This document shows, piece after piece, positions 45,481 to 55,700 of a stretch of DNA of 64,000 nucleotides. The stretch's first letter is position 1, and the number at the start of each line of letters is the position of its first letter. The DNA is from Endozoicomonas arenosclerae (GTDB lineage Bacteria > Pseudomonadota > Gammaproteobacteria > Pseudomonadales > Endozoicomonadaceae): contig NZ_LASA01000061.1 of NCBI RefSeq assembly GCF_001562015.1, positions 33,395-97,394 of the forward strand. The letters are read 5' to 3'. The position numbers were made by a program, and so were the translations under genes. The notes under the pieces are model-generated. The model was not told where the DNA came from and ran no database searches. It saw only the letters and a program-made list of their open reading frames with translations.

Positions 45481-45963
45481 CTACTCAGACCAAACTCCCA
45501 CGATATGATCATCAGAAGTCTGTTGATGCATGGCCAGCCACTCTGGAGGGCGCTCAGGATAATACTCGGGTGGGCAATCGACTGTTTTTTCTATATTCGC
45601 CTGAATGGCTCTATTAAATAGATCCAGATAAGCCTGCTTTAACTTGTCAAGCTTAGCCTGGTCACCAGCTTTCAAATGCTCGGGTAAATTGATCCCCTGG
45701 GAAAGCTCACCAAGCTCAAATACATTAAAAACAATCTTGCCCTGAAGTCTGCTTAAATCAACACCTTCCTCTTTAAGCCATTTCTGGTAGTAAAGCTGAA
45801 AAGTAACACTATCAGTGTAAAGGCACACGGTAACAGGCTCCGATCTGCACAGCACTTTTGCAATTAATGCAAAAAGCTCAGTTTTCGCAGCCAGAAATTG
45901 GCTACCTTTCCAGTTATCTTGATGTCGTATTAGATCAAGTTGCCAGCCAACAATACTGCTCAT
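45481..45963 (-). CDS. Hypothetical protein, third gene of the ATPase/PLD operon
   Basis: 160 residues, no family recognised. It begins with SIVGWQLDLIRHQDNWKG and has a segment VTVCLYTDSVTFQLYYQKWL that looks like an alpha/beta core. It overlaps the PLD-like gene by 4 bases and is therefore part of that module, possibly as a regulator or immunity factor of the nuclease-like partner (inference). Confidence 0.65.
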   Translation of the reverse strand: MSSIVGWQLDLIRHQDNWKGSQFLAAKTELFALIAKVLCRSEPVTVCLYTDSVTFQLYYQKWLKEEGVDLSRLQGKIVFNVFELGELSQGINLPEHLKAGDQAKLDKLKQAYLDLFNRAIQANIEKTVDCPPEYYPERPPEWLAMHQQTSDDHIVGVWSE

Positions 45964-46853
45964 TTACTACCTGACCATCTATGCTCAAGAGTAAACTTAC
46001 TGGGTAGCTGAACTTCATTGTAATCTTCAACTTTTTGTTCCCACTCGCTCATAGACATCACTGCAACATCAGCAGCAGTTCGCCTTTGCTCATGATCATT
46101 TGGTACCTCAAAGCCTCGATCGTACCTAATGCCACCTTTTGCAGTAAATAGCCCCCGAGCATGGATATAGCCTGTACCACCATCAGATATGGAATACCAA
46201 TGCAACTCAAAATTTTCAGGCATAATATCGTTAACAAAAGCTTGCAGTGCAGGCTTTCGAACAGAATTCCAGTCAGATTTACCTTCATTTTCACAAAAAA
46301 TATTGAAACGTACTTTGGACTTTCTACATCGCCTCATTAACTCAATTAGTGTATTCCTATATCCTGGCTTCGAAAGACAAATATAAGGATCTACAACGGT
46401 CACTTTTTCTGCGTACATCAACAGCAACTTTGATGCTTCTGCCAAACCAGAAGCAGAGCGATAGCTCTGAGACTCTGTATGAAAGTCAGGATCTTTCAAA
46501 TCATAAATATTTGAGACCAAAGTGGGAGGCTCATTCAAAGAAGATTCTACCAATCTGTGAAAAGGACTTTTCTGATGACTAGCTTTAGCAGAATCAATCC
46601 AAACATCATGAGTAAAGTCCCTTGAAAAACTTACAACAGCCTTATCTTTCAGTGCTTTTAGATCATCCGAAATGCTATCAACTTTTTTATCACTAACACT
46701 CTTACTCAACTTCTCAGCAACAGTACCAAACCACCGTTTCGGAAAAGCAGAAATAACAGCTCCTTTATCATAACCAAACCGCCCTTCAAGTAGCCTGACA
46801 TCTTTGATGTCTTCAATTTGGTCAGGATCTATTGCAAACTCCCTATGCAACAT
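45960..46853 (-). CDS. PLD-like (single HxR motif) protein, possible effector nuclease
   Basis: 297 residues. The C-terminal half looks like a phospholipase D fold: VTVVDPYICLS…NTLIELMRRCRKSKVRFNIFCENEG, then GYIHARGLFTAKGGIRYDRGFEV. The His231-x-Arg233 pair stands where classical HKD proteins have H-x-K, as in some defence and MIT_C-like proteins. Residues 1-110 are unassigned. The start overlaps the ATPase stop (TGATG), giving tight coupling. A nuclease role is inference from fold and context. Confidence 0.6.
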   Translation of the reverse strand: MLHREFAIDPDQIEDIKDVRLLEGRFGYDKGAVISAFPKRWFGTVAEKLSKSVSDKKVDSISDDLKALKDKAVVSFSRDFTHDVWIDSAKASHQKSPFHRLVESSLNEPPTLVSNIYDLKDPDFHTESQSYRSASGLAEASKLLLMYAEKVTVVDPYICLSKPGYRNTLIELMRRCRKSKVRFNIFCENEGKSDWNSVRKPALQAFVNDIMPENFELHWYSISDGGTGYIHARGLFTAKGGIRYDRGFEVPNDHEQRRTAADVAVMSMSEWEQKVEDYNEVQLPSKFTLEHRWSGSK

Positions 46854-48310
46854 CAGAACAACTCTCCTCTTCTCTCTTTAAAGAACCCGTTTGGCCAAGG
46901 GGCATCGAACTCACCTTCATCTGTTGTGGCTATACCACGAAGGCGGGTTTCACCATTCACCTGCTCACAAAAAACTATTTGGACATCTTCTGGCCGACAT
47001 TCAAGCTCTGGGCTTTCTACCACCTGCTCAGCTGTCTCACGCCTGCGACGCAACAACCTTAACATCAAGTGTTCACTGTGAGTTTCCATCAAAAACAGCT
47101 TCTGATAATGGTCTTTGATGCTCTCCAGCATCATATCAGCCAAAACCAGCTGCCATCTTGGATGGATATGCAGTTCCGGCTGTTCGCAGGAAAGAATAAC
47201 GTCCTGTTCAAGACAAATACCAGCTACTACAGGAAATACCTGTGAAACCCCTACACCCAGCTCCGTAAGCTGATGACGTATACCCAAGTCCTGGTTATCA
47301 ACATACACGAACCTGTGATCCACCTGTTCAGGCCGAGACTCCACAAATTGATAGGACGTGGCAAACTTGTCTTCGTCCAAAAATGGAGCATTGACCTTGT
47401 TTCTGAAAGTGCTTGAACCATTGACGAAAACGTCCCACGCACCTTTTCCATCGTACCATCGTGAATTTTCAGGCCCAGCCAAAATATGCATACTCGCATC
47501 TGGGATTACCCTCAATGGGCCTATGTGAAGCAATGTTCTCAATAATCTAGAAAACTCTTTAAGTGGAGCCAGCGTGGATTGCGACAGTGCAGCTTCACAG
47601 AATGTTTTTGCAGCCAGAGGACTCTCTTCATACAAACTCTCCCAGTCCCAGGGAGCTGCTGACAAATCGAGACGCTTGTATATATTGGGCAGGGCATGAT
47701 GCTGCTTGCTCAGCCCTATTGAGCTTGTGTTGAAGTCGGTTTGTAGTATGGCTTCTAAAGGCTCTGGCATTTCAAGGTGTTCAAGCAACTTAAAATGAGT
47801 GATTGAGCTTTCTGGTGCACTACTTTTCTTTTCGATCCTGAAAAAGAGCTCCCCGTTTCCATAACACTCATACTGACGAATATAGGGTCTGTTAATCAAA
47901 GGGTCCCAAGCTATTTGGAGCTGAAATCCCCAACTGTCTGAGCCATAGTCAGGATAGTACCCGAGTTTCTCGTCCAGTAATGCCTGCTCTGTTTCCGACA
48001 AATAGTCATCAAGCAAACGGTCATGATTTCTCATATCCAAGTTTGCCCCCAGAGTAATGACACCATCATGATTCTTGCCATTCACCAGGTTTCTGAAACC
48101 ACCCAGCCAAACCCTGTTTCCTGAGAGCTGACTGTATTCTGCCCCAGGGTTCCCGCTCATCAAAATCTCGTACAGATACAACAGACCGTGCAGAATAGAG
48201 CTCTTCCCAGTGCTGTTGGCACCAAATAGAAGGGTAATAGGAGCTAGAGGAATTGTGGCTGTGTCTTTTATCCCTTTAAAGCCACCCAGGGTTAAGGATT
48301 TTATTCTCAA
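46853..48310 (-). CDS. AAA family ATPase (DUF3696/COG4938-like)
   Basis: 485 residues of the SMC/RecF/OLD-related ATPases. N-terminal IKSLTLGGFKGI and Walker A GANSTGKSS (30-38); in the C-terminal part the signature-like LTELGVGVSQVFPVV, Walker B ILSCEQPELHIHP and the D-loop/His region LMETHSEHLMLRLLRRRR. A long insert of about 300 residues lies between. There is no Toprim domain after the ATPase, so it is not an OLD nuclease. Such ATPases sense a trigger and switch on a partner; here the partner would be the PLD-like protein. Confidence 0.82.
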   Translation of the reverse strand: MRIKSLTLGGFKGIKDTATIPLAPITLLFGANSTGKSSILHGLLYLYEILMSGNPGAEYSQLSGNRVWLGGFRNLVNGKNHDGVITLGANLDMRNHDRLLDDYLSETEQALLDEKLGYYPDYGSDSWGFQLQIAWDPLINRPYIRQYECYGNGELFFRIEKKSSAPESSITHFKLLEHLEMPEPLEAILQTDFNTSSIGLSKQHHALPNIYKRLDLSAAPWDWESLYEESPLAAKTFCEAALSQSTLAPLKEFSRLLRTLLHIGPLRVIPDASMHILAGPENSRWYDGKGAWDVFVNGSSTFRNKVNAPFLDEDKFATSYQFVESRPEQVDHRFVYVDNQDLGIRHQLTELGVGVSQVFPVVAGICLEQDVILSCEQPELHIHPRWQLVLADMMLESIKDHYQKLFLMETHSEHLMLRLLRRRRETAEQVVESPELECRPEDVQIVFCEQVNGETRLRGIATTDEGEFDAPWPNGFFKERRGELF

Positions 48311-48482
48311 AATATTGCCCCATAGAGGATTGCTGCTTGCCTAATTTCAGCAGATCACCAGGCAAGGTAGTCAAAAGTTCTGGGCTAATACTAACACAAG
48401 AGGCTTCGACAACTTCCCACCACTTACCCCACGGAACCCAACTCACCCAAACAGGCTTATACCTCGGCGGAATAGTGGTTGA

Positions 48483-48523
48483 ATAAAGGTGACACTTATA
48501 CCTTGGATAAATGTCACCTTTAT
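48483..48523 (-). terminator. Hairpin between hsdS and the ATPase operon
   Basis: ATAAAGGTGACA (48483-48494) pairs perfectly with TGTCACCTTTAT (48512-48523) across a 17-base loop. It lies 35 bases past the hsdS stop and would separate the RM genes from the ATPase operon. The rest of 48311-48557 shows no gene. Confidence 0.5.
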
Positions 48524-48557
48524 CCTGGCTCCCGGTTTGCAGCTGGGAGCCGAGTTC

Positions 48558-49724
48558 TCAGAGTTCTCCGGCGAAGGCTTTTTGGCTGAGAGCGTTGAAG
48601 AGGTCATCACTCTGCTGAGCCACATCAGAAAATTTAAGACGAAACTCATGAATTCTTTTGAATGATTTTGCAAACTCTAGCTGACTATCTAACGGTGGCA
48701 AAATGAAGCAGACAGTTTCGAGCTTACCCTTACTGACCATTCCTTTCATCGCATTGGTTGATGCTTCCTGGATTTTCTTTTTACCAAACAATGCTAGCGC
48801 ATAGATAAATTCAGTTACTGCTAACCCTGTAACTGGTGTTAATGCGTTAATTTGCTGATTAAACGCTACATCTCTATCCGCTATTGCAGCATTTCCTACA
48901 CATGAAGGGCTACCTGCAATGCAAGTAATGAGGACTGATCCTTCTTTCGCAATGCGACCAACTTCAGCACCTTGAGAAGATAGATGCTCAGTGGCACAAG
49001 TTAGATAGTGTGAGGGAGTATTAATATTATCAGACTTAATCCACTCAACATCTTTGCCATAGAACTCAGGTATTTTTCGACTAGGGGTATTACCTGTAGT
49101 TACCTGTGCAAAATCTTTGACCTGCTTCACCTCCCACCCCTTGGGATTCGTCACCGGATCACCAAACATGTCCAGGAAGACACTGCGGAGGAATTCGTCG
49201 GCCAGGCCGATGGCCTGCTGGCGTTTCTGGCGAAGCTGGTCGGCTTTATCCAGAATGGCAGCGATGCGCTTTTGCTCGGGCAATGGGGGGAATGGGATTT
49301 CCAGCTCAGCAAGTTTTTTCTTATTTAGCGTTGCGCCCATCACTGCTCGGTCTGTCTTCAACAATACATCAAGCTGACTAAGAGCATAAATCAGATAGTT
49401 AGGATCAAGCTCATCTGAATCTTTAATCGGTAGTGCTGCAATTGCTTCATTAGTATAGAGATCACGTTGCGCTATACCGACCTTCCCAATAGATAGCTTA
49501 AAGCTAAATAGAACTGTTCCTTGCTTTACAAGCTTTATGCCAGATTCTTTAACACCTAGCTCTGTGATCTCTTCTTTTGTCCATGAAATAAACTTGCCTT
49601 GCGACATGTCAGCAATTGATAACCAAGGGTGTCCAGTTCCCCAATACTGGGGACTTTTTCTAGCTGGAGTTTTACCTATGTTGATTTCACATAGGTTTGA
49701 AAGCTTTACGAGAGGCCAATTCAC
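48558..49724 (-). CDS. hsdS: Type I restriction-modification specificity subunit HsdS
   Basis: 388 residues with two target-recognition domains. The first starts at WPLVKLSNLCEINIGKTPAR and ends before the conserved coiled coil IPFPPLPEQKRIAAILDKADQLRQKRQQAI (about 143-175); the second begins at GWEVKQVKDFAQVTTGNTPSRKIPE and ends in ILPPLDSQLEFAKSFKRI. Each domain reads one half of a split DNA site. It overlaps hsdM by 4 bases. Confidence 0.93.
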   Translation of the reverse strand: MNWPLVKLSNLCEINIGKTPARKSPQYWGTGHPWLSIADMSQGKFISWTKEEITELGVKESGIKLVKQGTVLFSFKLSIGKVGIAQRDLYTNEAIAALPIKDSDELDPNYLIYALSQLDVLLKTDRAVMGATLNKKKLAELEIPFPPLPEQKRIAAILDKADQLRQKRQQAIGLADEFLRSVFLDMFGDPVTNPKGWEVKQVKDFAQVTTGNTPSRKIPEFYGKDVEWIKSDNINTPSHYLTCATEHLSSQGAEVGRIAKEGSVLITCIAGSPSCVGNAAIADRDVAFNQQINALTPVTGLAVTEFIYALALFGKKKIQEASTNAMKGMVSKGKLETVCFILPPLDSQLEFAKSFKRIHEFRLKFSDVAQQSDDLFNALSQKAFAGEL

Positions 49725-51328
49725 AACATCCCCTCCAACTCACCCAGCTCCTTCTGAATTTCTGCTTCCAGCGCCTTCAAACGCCCCAGAATTTCCTTCG
49801 GAGGGTCGTACGCCTCTTCCTCGTACACGACTTCTTTATAGCGGTTAATGGACAGGTCGTATACATTGGCTTTCAGGTCGGCTTTGGGTACGACAAAGGC
49901 TTTTTGAGTGCGGTCTTCCCACTCCAATGGAATGTCAATGCCGTTTAGCAGATCCTTCAGCTTATGTCCTGTAAACTCATCCACTGGTAACTGTTTACTC
50001 TTTCGGTATTCTTTCCAGCTGGCGATCAGATGGGGAATGTCGTTTTTATCCACAGGGTTGCGCTTGTCATCCAGACTAAAACCGTCGTGTTCCAGATCGT
50101 AGAACCAAACGTTGTCGGTTTCGCCGCCCTTGGTGAAAATAAGAATGGCAGTAGCCACACCTGCATAGGGTTTAAACACGCCAGAAGGCAGATTAATCAC
50201 CGCTTCCAGCTGGTTATCTTCTACCAATGTTTTTCGCAGGCTCTGGTGGGCCTTGCTGGAGCCGAACAGTACACCCTGTGGAACAACCGTGGCGCTGCGA
50301 CCACCTATTTTCAGCATTTGCAGAATGCGAGCGACAAACAGCAACTCGGTCTTTTTGGTTTTGACCACTTTCAGAATATCGGGGTCAATGTCTTCTTCGT
50401 CCAGGGTGCCGGTAAAGGGCGGGTTAGCCAGAATCAGGTGGAAGCCATTGTGAGACGCATCCGGGTATTTATCGCTGAAGCTCTGGCTCATGGTGTCCTG
50501 ATAGTGAATATCCGGCTCATCCACGCCGTGCATAATCAGGTTCATAGCAGCGATGCGCAGCATGGTGGAGTCGAAATCGTAACCGTGGAACATGTCTGTG
50601 TCCACATGGTTGCGGTATTCGCTCAGCAAGTCCCCAGAAAAAATCTTTTGCTGCTCCAGCTCGCCCTTTTCGTTGGTCACCGTTTGGGTGTGAATGCTGT
50701 CCAGGGAGCTGTATTTTTCTAACAGGTATTCATAGGTGGTAGATAGAAAACCACCCGTCCCACAGGCCGGATCACAGATACGCTCTGCCCTGGCCGGATT
50801 GGGCTCCATCATTTCCACCATGGCCCGGATAATATGCCTCGGGGTTCGGAACTGGCCGTTAATACCAGCCGTGGTCAGTTTACTCAGCAGATATTCGTAT
50901 AGGTCACCCTTGGTATCACCCTGATCCAGAGGCAGATTCTTGATCATCTCTACGGCTTTCACCAGCAGGTTGGGCTTCACAATTTCCAGCCGGGCGTCTT
51001 TCATAAACTCGCCCAGGAGAGAACCTTCGTCGCTTAAACTTCTAAAGTGCCGGAAGACTTCATCCCGCACCAGTTCCATCATTTCGTCAGCGCCCAGATT
51101 GTAATAATGGCTGAACCGGCATTCCTGTTGGTGAGGTTGAAAACGAGGAGTGAAATCGACACCGGCCAACGCCTTTTTCTGCTCATCTTTGCTCTCCATG
51201 GTGTCGAGCATGCGGGAATACATCAGGTAGGTGATCTGCTCAATCACGGTGAGCGGATTGGTAATACCACCGACCCAGAACTCTTCCCAGAGCTTGTCGA
51301 TTTTGCTTTTCAGTTCGCCTGTGATCAT
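49721..51328 (-). CDS. hsdM: Type I restriction-modification methyltransferase HsdM
   Basis: 535 residues, an N6-adenine methyltransferase. The helical N-terminal domain ([18 protein letters not shown]…) precedes the catalytic domain with motif [11 protein letters not shown] and motif IV LANPPF. I use the ATG at 51328, where the family begins; the frame is open to an ATG at 51391 without better support. With HsdS it forms the modification enzyme. It is divergent from the toxin gene at 51520. Confidence 0.94.
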   Translation of the reverse strand: MITGELKSKIDKLWEEFWVGGITNPLTVIEQITYLMYSRMLDTMESKDEQKKALAGVDFTPRFQPHQQECRFSHYYNLGADEMMELVRDEVFRHFRSLSDEGSLLGEFMKDARLEIVKPNLLVKAVEMIKNLPLDQGDTKGDLYEYLLSKLTTAGINGQFRTPRHIIRAMVEMMEPNPARAERICDPACGTGGFLSTTYEYLLEKYSSLDSIHTQTVTNEKGELEQQKIFSGDLLSEYRNHVDTDMFHGYDFDSTMLRIAAMNLIMHGVDEPDIHYQDTMSQSFSDKYPDASHNGFHLILANPPFTGTLDEEDIDPDILKVVKTKKTELLFVARILQMLKIGGRSATVVPQGVLFGSSKAHQSLRKTLVEDNQLEAVINLPSGVFKPYAGVATAILIFTKGGETDNVWFYDLEHDGFSLDDKRNPVDKNDIPHLIASWKEYRKSKQLPVDEFTGHKLKDLLNGIDIPLEWEDRTQKAFVVPKADLKANVYDLSINRYKEVVYEEEAYDPPKEILGRLKALEAEIQKELGELEGML

Positions 51329-51519
51329 GGAACGCTGCTTTTGAATAAAAAAATATTGTTGAACATTATACGCTTCTTGCTGCTTTACCATAGCTTACAG
51401 AGGTGGAGGTTTACCCTTAACCTGAGACTGGTATGATGGTTTTGCTTGTTTTGACACCTATTGCTATGGATGTGTCACCTCATAAAACCAGCGCATAAAA
51501 ACAAGGATGAACAAGAACA

Positions 51520-52170
51520 ATGAGCAGTGCCGACAGTCATATTCCGGCTAAGACCAAGCTAGAACATGCCCTCCAGCGGTATGAAGAGCGCATACGCCAA
51601 TCCGGAAAAAATCCTACTGATAAGCAGCAACTCCACCTTGAGCGAGAGCGCATGCATATTGAGTCGCTTGCAGATCTGACTCAAAAGCTTGAGGACTATT
51701 ACAAGATTGTTGATGAGCCACAGTACAACCTGCTGAAAAATGACGAACATCTGAGCGAACGCTTAGGTAAAAATATGCGGGCGACAGGACGGCCAAAACC
51801 CACTGAACGTTACGATGCCCATGCTATTGTTTCTGGTGGTCACGCAAAAGCAGCCGCAGCCCGAATCACACTGGCAATGGTCAGGGTGGGGCTGGATGAC
51901 CCCGTGAACGGCGCCTGGCTGCCAAGAGCTGGAAATGATGCGAAGCGTTCAAATTGTTGGGCTACTCCTGGTGCTGCTCCTCATAGCCGAACCCATAGAA
52001 ACAGTTATTACGACTGGATTACCAACGAGCTCAGACCCTTCAAAAACGTCAAACAACAGAAAGCGCTAAAGGATAAACTCAGATCCATTGGCACCAAGCT
52101 GGAAACGGGCAAAGAAATCCCTGAACATATAAAAGAAGAGATGCGCTATGCAGATTTACAAAGTAGTTAG
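51520..52170 (+). CDS. AHH-type HNH nuclease toxin (polymorphic toxin domain)
   Basis: 216 residues. The N-terminal 90 are charged helices (HALQRYEERIRQSGKNPTDK…); the C-terminal part is an AHH-like nuclease domain: AHAIVSGG (Ala100-His101), AAARITLAMVRVGLDDPVNGAWLP, then His155 and His159 in PHSRTHRNSYYDWI. The second His of the classical AHH triplet is Ala here. There is no secretion signal, PAAR or Rhs part, so it may act inside the cell. It overlaps the next gene by 23 bases and lies, on the opposite strand, between hsdM and hsdR. Confidence 0.8.
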   Translation: MSSADSHIPAKTKLEHALQRYEERIRQSGKNPTDKQQLHLERERMHIESLADLTQKLEDYYKIVDEPQYNLLKNDEHLSERLGKNMRATGRPKPTERYDAHAIVSGGHAKAAAARITLAMVRVGLDDPVNGAWLPRAGNDAKRSNCWATPGAAPHSRTHRNSYYDWITNELRPFKNVKQQKALKDKLRSIGTKLETGKEIPEHIKEEMRYADLQSS

Positions 52171-52687
52171 TGATCCCAGGTATGGCGTTTTATTCCCTGA
52201 CCTGATTGCTATAGGCCAACAGCTTGATGATCCCTCTGAATTTATGGAGGCTATCTCTTCCGCTAAATCTCTTCAGTCAAGCTGGATCAATCTGGAAGGG
52301 ACACTGGACGACCCTGACAAACCTGGTGATCTTTGCCGGACACAGATCAACCATCTGACTCTGTCCTCCAAGGCGAAGGAGCAACTTCAATCAGTTGTTT
52401 CTGATTCTGGCGAGTTACTGCCTTTTTCCTTTGAGGGAGACTCATGGTATCTGCTGAATGTCCTCAACAGTATTCCAGCCAAAGAGAATGAGAGCCGTAT
52501 CAATCAATACAGTGCAGTAGAAGCTATTGCTTTTAGTGCCAAAGACTTGGAGAACCAGATGCTCTGGACATCCTCTTTCGGTTATGACGGCGACATATAT
52601 TGCTCAGACAAGTTTATCGAAGTCGTCGAGAAAGCAGGCTTGACCGGGCTGGGTTTTGAAAAAATATACCCGCTTTCCAGTCAATAG
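52148..52687 (+). CDS. Immunity protein for the AHH toxin (Imm43/DUF1629-like)
   Basis: 179 residues. The pattern INHLTLSSKAKEQLQSVV, then GELLPFSFEGDSWYLLNVLNSI and SFGYDGDIYCSDKFIEVVEKAGLTGLGFEKIYPL, is that of the DUF1629/Imm43 family of immunity proteins for secreted nuclease toxins. The 23-base overlap with the toxin gene ensures joint synthesis. It converges on hsdR with a shared terminator between. Confidence 0.75.
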   Translation: MQIYKVVSDPRYGVLFPDLIAIGQQLDDPSEFMEAISSAKSLQSSWINLEGTLDDPDKPGDLCRTQINHLTLSSKAKEQLQSVVSDSGELLPFSFEGDSWYLLNVLNSIPAKENESRINQYSAVEAIAFSAKDLENQMLWTSSFGYDGDIYCSDKFIEVVEKAGLTGLGFEKIYPLSSQ

Positions 52688-52693
52688 AAAACA

Positions 52694-52716
52694 CTCTCCG
52701 GCGTAAGGCCGGAGAG
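52694..52716. terminator. Bidirectional hairpin between the immunity gene and hsdR
   Basis: Perfect 9-bp stem CTCTCCGGC with GCCGGAGAG and loop GTAAG, lying between the two converging stops. The minus side continues with TGTTTTCT, a fair T tract for hsdR. Confidence 0.75.
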
Positions 52717-52725
52717 CTCATCTCT

Positions 52726-55700
52726 TTATGCTGACTCACCCATATTCACCGCAAAGCCATCCACAATTTCCTTGATGGCCATCACCTGGGTCATATCACT
52801 GAAGACACCGGTAATGCCTTCCCCATGAATGCGGGTGAAGGGCTGTTCAAAGAGCTGCTTCATTTCCACGGTGCCGTAATCGCGGATATGGTTTTTCAAC
52901 ATGTCCAGAAAGCGGATCTGCTGACTGTTGAGGTTATACTGAGCAGCAAAACCGGCGAATTTATCCGCTACGGCACTGCTTTCCATACCGATCAGGGTGC
53001 GCAGAATCTGATCCAGCCCGGCAGAGGCTTCAGGATAGAACTCTTTCAGCGTCCGGATGTCCACATTGGGGTTTTGTATCAGTACCAGCTTGGCCAGTTC
53101 GTCCAGCTCTTTCTCATCCACCGACTCGCCATTGCGGATTTTCAGCAGTACTGGATGAGTAGTGAATAGTGGTTCCAGCACACCCTGCACTTGCTGACGG
53201 TAAAGTTTAAGGTCTATAGACTTAATCTTGCTTTCCCGCTGACCTGTCTCGTAGAGTGCCTGATCCTCTTTGACATCCAGGTAGAGCGGTTCAGAAGGAG
53301 GAGGTGTCACTTCGCCCTCCATTAAGTACATAATGCCCCGCAGGCGAGTTCTCACATGCTCCAGCTCGGCAAAACTGGCATTTTGCCACCAGTCTGCATC
53401 ACGGGCCTGATTAATGATGTCGCCCTGTTGCTGAACCTGAGCCAGATGAGGCGGCAACATATCCAGCTTTTTGACGACAGTAGCCCAAGGTTTCATCAGG
53501 TGATCTTTATTGGTGTACAGCGCTGTCTGAGCTTCGATGATATCCATATCAAAACGCAGGGCATTACCCTGGCCCCGAACATCCAGCCATTGCATTAAGG
53601 GACCCATTTCATCCAACAGTTGCTGCTGGGTTTGTGGCGCAAATTGCTCCAGGACCTTCTGGTTTCTGAGCCGGTCACGGGTCTGCCACTTTTCCTGCAC
53701 GGCAATGGAGCTTTCATCCAACCCTTCAATTTGATCGTGCAGTTGTTTGGCGACGATTTTCAGGCTGCCCTGTTCAAACTTTTTCTGGGCGGCCTTGCCC
53801 AGCTCTACCCAGGCTTCAAGGCGTTTCTGAGCCAGCGGTTTACTGTTACTGGGCTCACTTTCTGGCGGTTCCTGCTCAAAATACTCAAAGTTGCCCCAGT
53901 GGTCGTATATCCGGAATTTTTCCTTGTGCTGGCCTTCGCCAAACAGGTTAGGGCAGAGACGGGTGCCTCGGCCAATCATCTGCCAGAACTTCACTTTCGA
54001 TTTAATGGGTTTGGCAAACACCAGGTTCACCACTTCCGGCACATCGATACCGGTATCCAGCATATCGACCGAGATGGCAATGGTCAGCTCTTCATTGGTT
54101 GAATGATCTCCGCCTTTAAAGTCATCAATCAACTGTTCTGCCCTGGGATTGTAGTTATCAATCACCTGACAGAACTTACCGGCGAACTGAGGATACATTT
54201 CGTCAAAAACACTCTGCAGCAGCACGGCATGTTTGTGACTGCGAGCAAATATAATACTTTTGCCGGGTAACTGGTCATCTTTGTCACGCAGACCATTTTC
54301 CATCAGGTTTCGGATAATGGCCCGGTTGGTATCCCGGTTGAAAATAGCCTTATCCACCGCTTTGGCTTCAAATTCCAGCGTATTAGGATCGATGCCCTGC
54401 GCTTCCAGTTCAGCAATCTGATCATCACTCAGCTTGTCCTGCTTAATGCCTTCACGCAGAAACTGAGTCGTATGGGTAACAATTTCGTAGGGTGTCAGAT
54501 AGGAATCTGCAATAGCGGCTTCCAATGAGTATTCAAAGGTAGGAATTCTCCCTTCACAGCCAAACAGCCCGTAGGTAGTGTGACCAATCATATCCACTGG
54601 CGTTGCGGTCAGACCCACCTGCAGGGCGTCAAAATATTTGAACAGATCACCGTATACGTTGTAGATGGAGCGGTGAGATTCGTCAGCAATGATCAGATCA
54701 AAGTAGCCCACATCGTACTGATCCATGATGTTCATCATGCCCGGATAGGTGGAGATATAAATCCGAGAGTTGTCCTGATATTTCTTGTCCGTCCTGCCCA
54801 CCACAAAGATCGGGTCATTCACAAACTCATTAAAGGCATTTCTGGCCTGCTTGCGGAGCTCTTTTCGGTCACAGAGAAACAGCACTCTCTTCGCCCAGCG
54901 GGCATCCAACAGCTTTTTGGTCAGCGCAATAGCAACCCGGGTTTTACCGGTTCCGGTGGCCTGAACGATCAAAGCCTTGCGATGCCGGTCGGAAAATCGC
55001 TCACTCACCCGGCTGATACTTTCCATCTGATAAAGACGACCGGCAATATCGGTATCCACAGGCACCGATTCCAGGGGACGACAACTGTTTCTCTGTTGAA
55101 TCAGATACTGAAGGCTGTCCGGACTGTAAAAACCAAATAGCTTGCGGGGAGGGTAGTTGCGAGCCGGGTGATCATCCCAGATAAAAATATCATTGCCATT
55201 GGTATAGAAAATAACCGGACGCTGCCCCGTCTCTTTTTCCAACCAGTTAGCGTAGAGTTGGGCCTGCTTACGACCCTTTTCAGCATCTACCTTGGTGCGT
55301 TTGGCTTCTACAACACCAATGGGTAAGCCCTTCTCGTCCCAAAGCACATAATCGGCATAACCATCACCGGATGGGGTAGGTTGCTCCTTAACCGGATGCT
55401 CCTGGGTGACCTGCATCGTATCCTGCACGCCTTCAGCCACATTCCAGCCAGCCGCCATAAGGCGCGTATCAATCAGGCGACGACGAGTTTCCGCCTCATC
55501 CATATCCAGAACACTGGCTGCCTGCTCTCCCTGCTTGCGACTTTGCTCCAGCCTGGCTTCCAGCTCGTCGGCTTTTTCTTTAGCGAACTGCAGATCACGC
55601 AGAATCGATATTTCGCGCTGCTGAGCTTCTTCCAGATCGGTTTTAGCCTGCTCTAACTGTTCCTGCTTTTTCTGCAGTTCCTTTGGGCTGATATCAGAAG

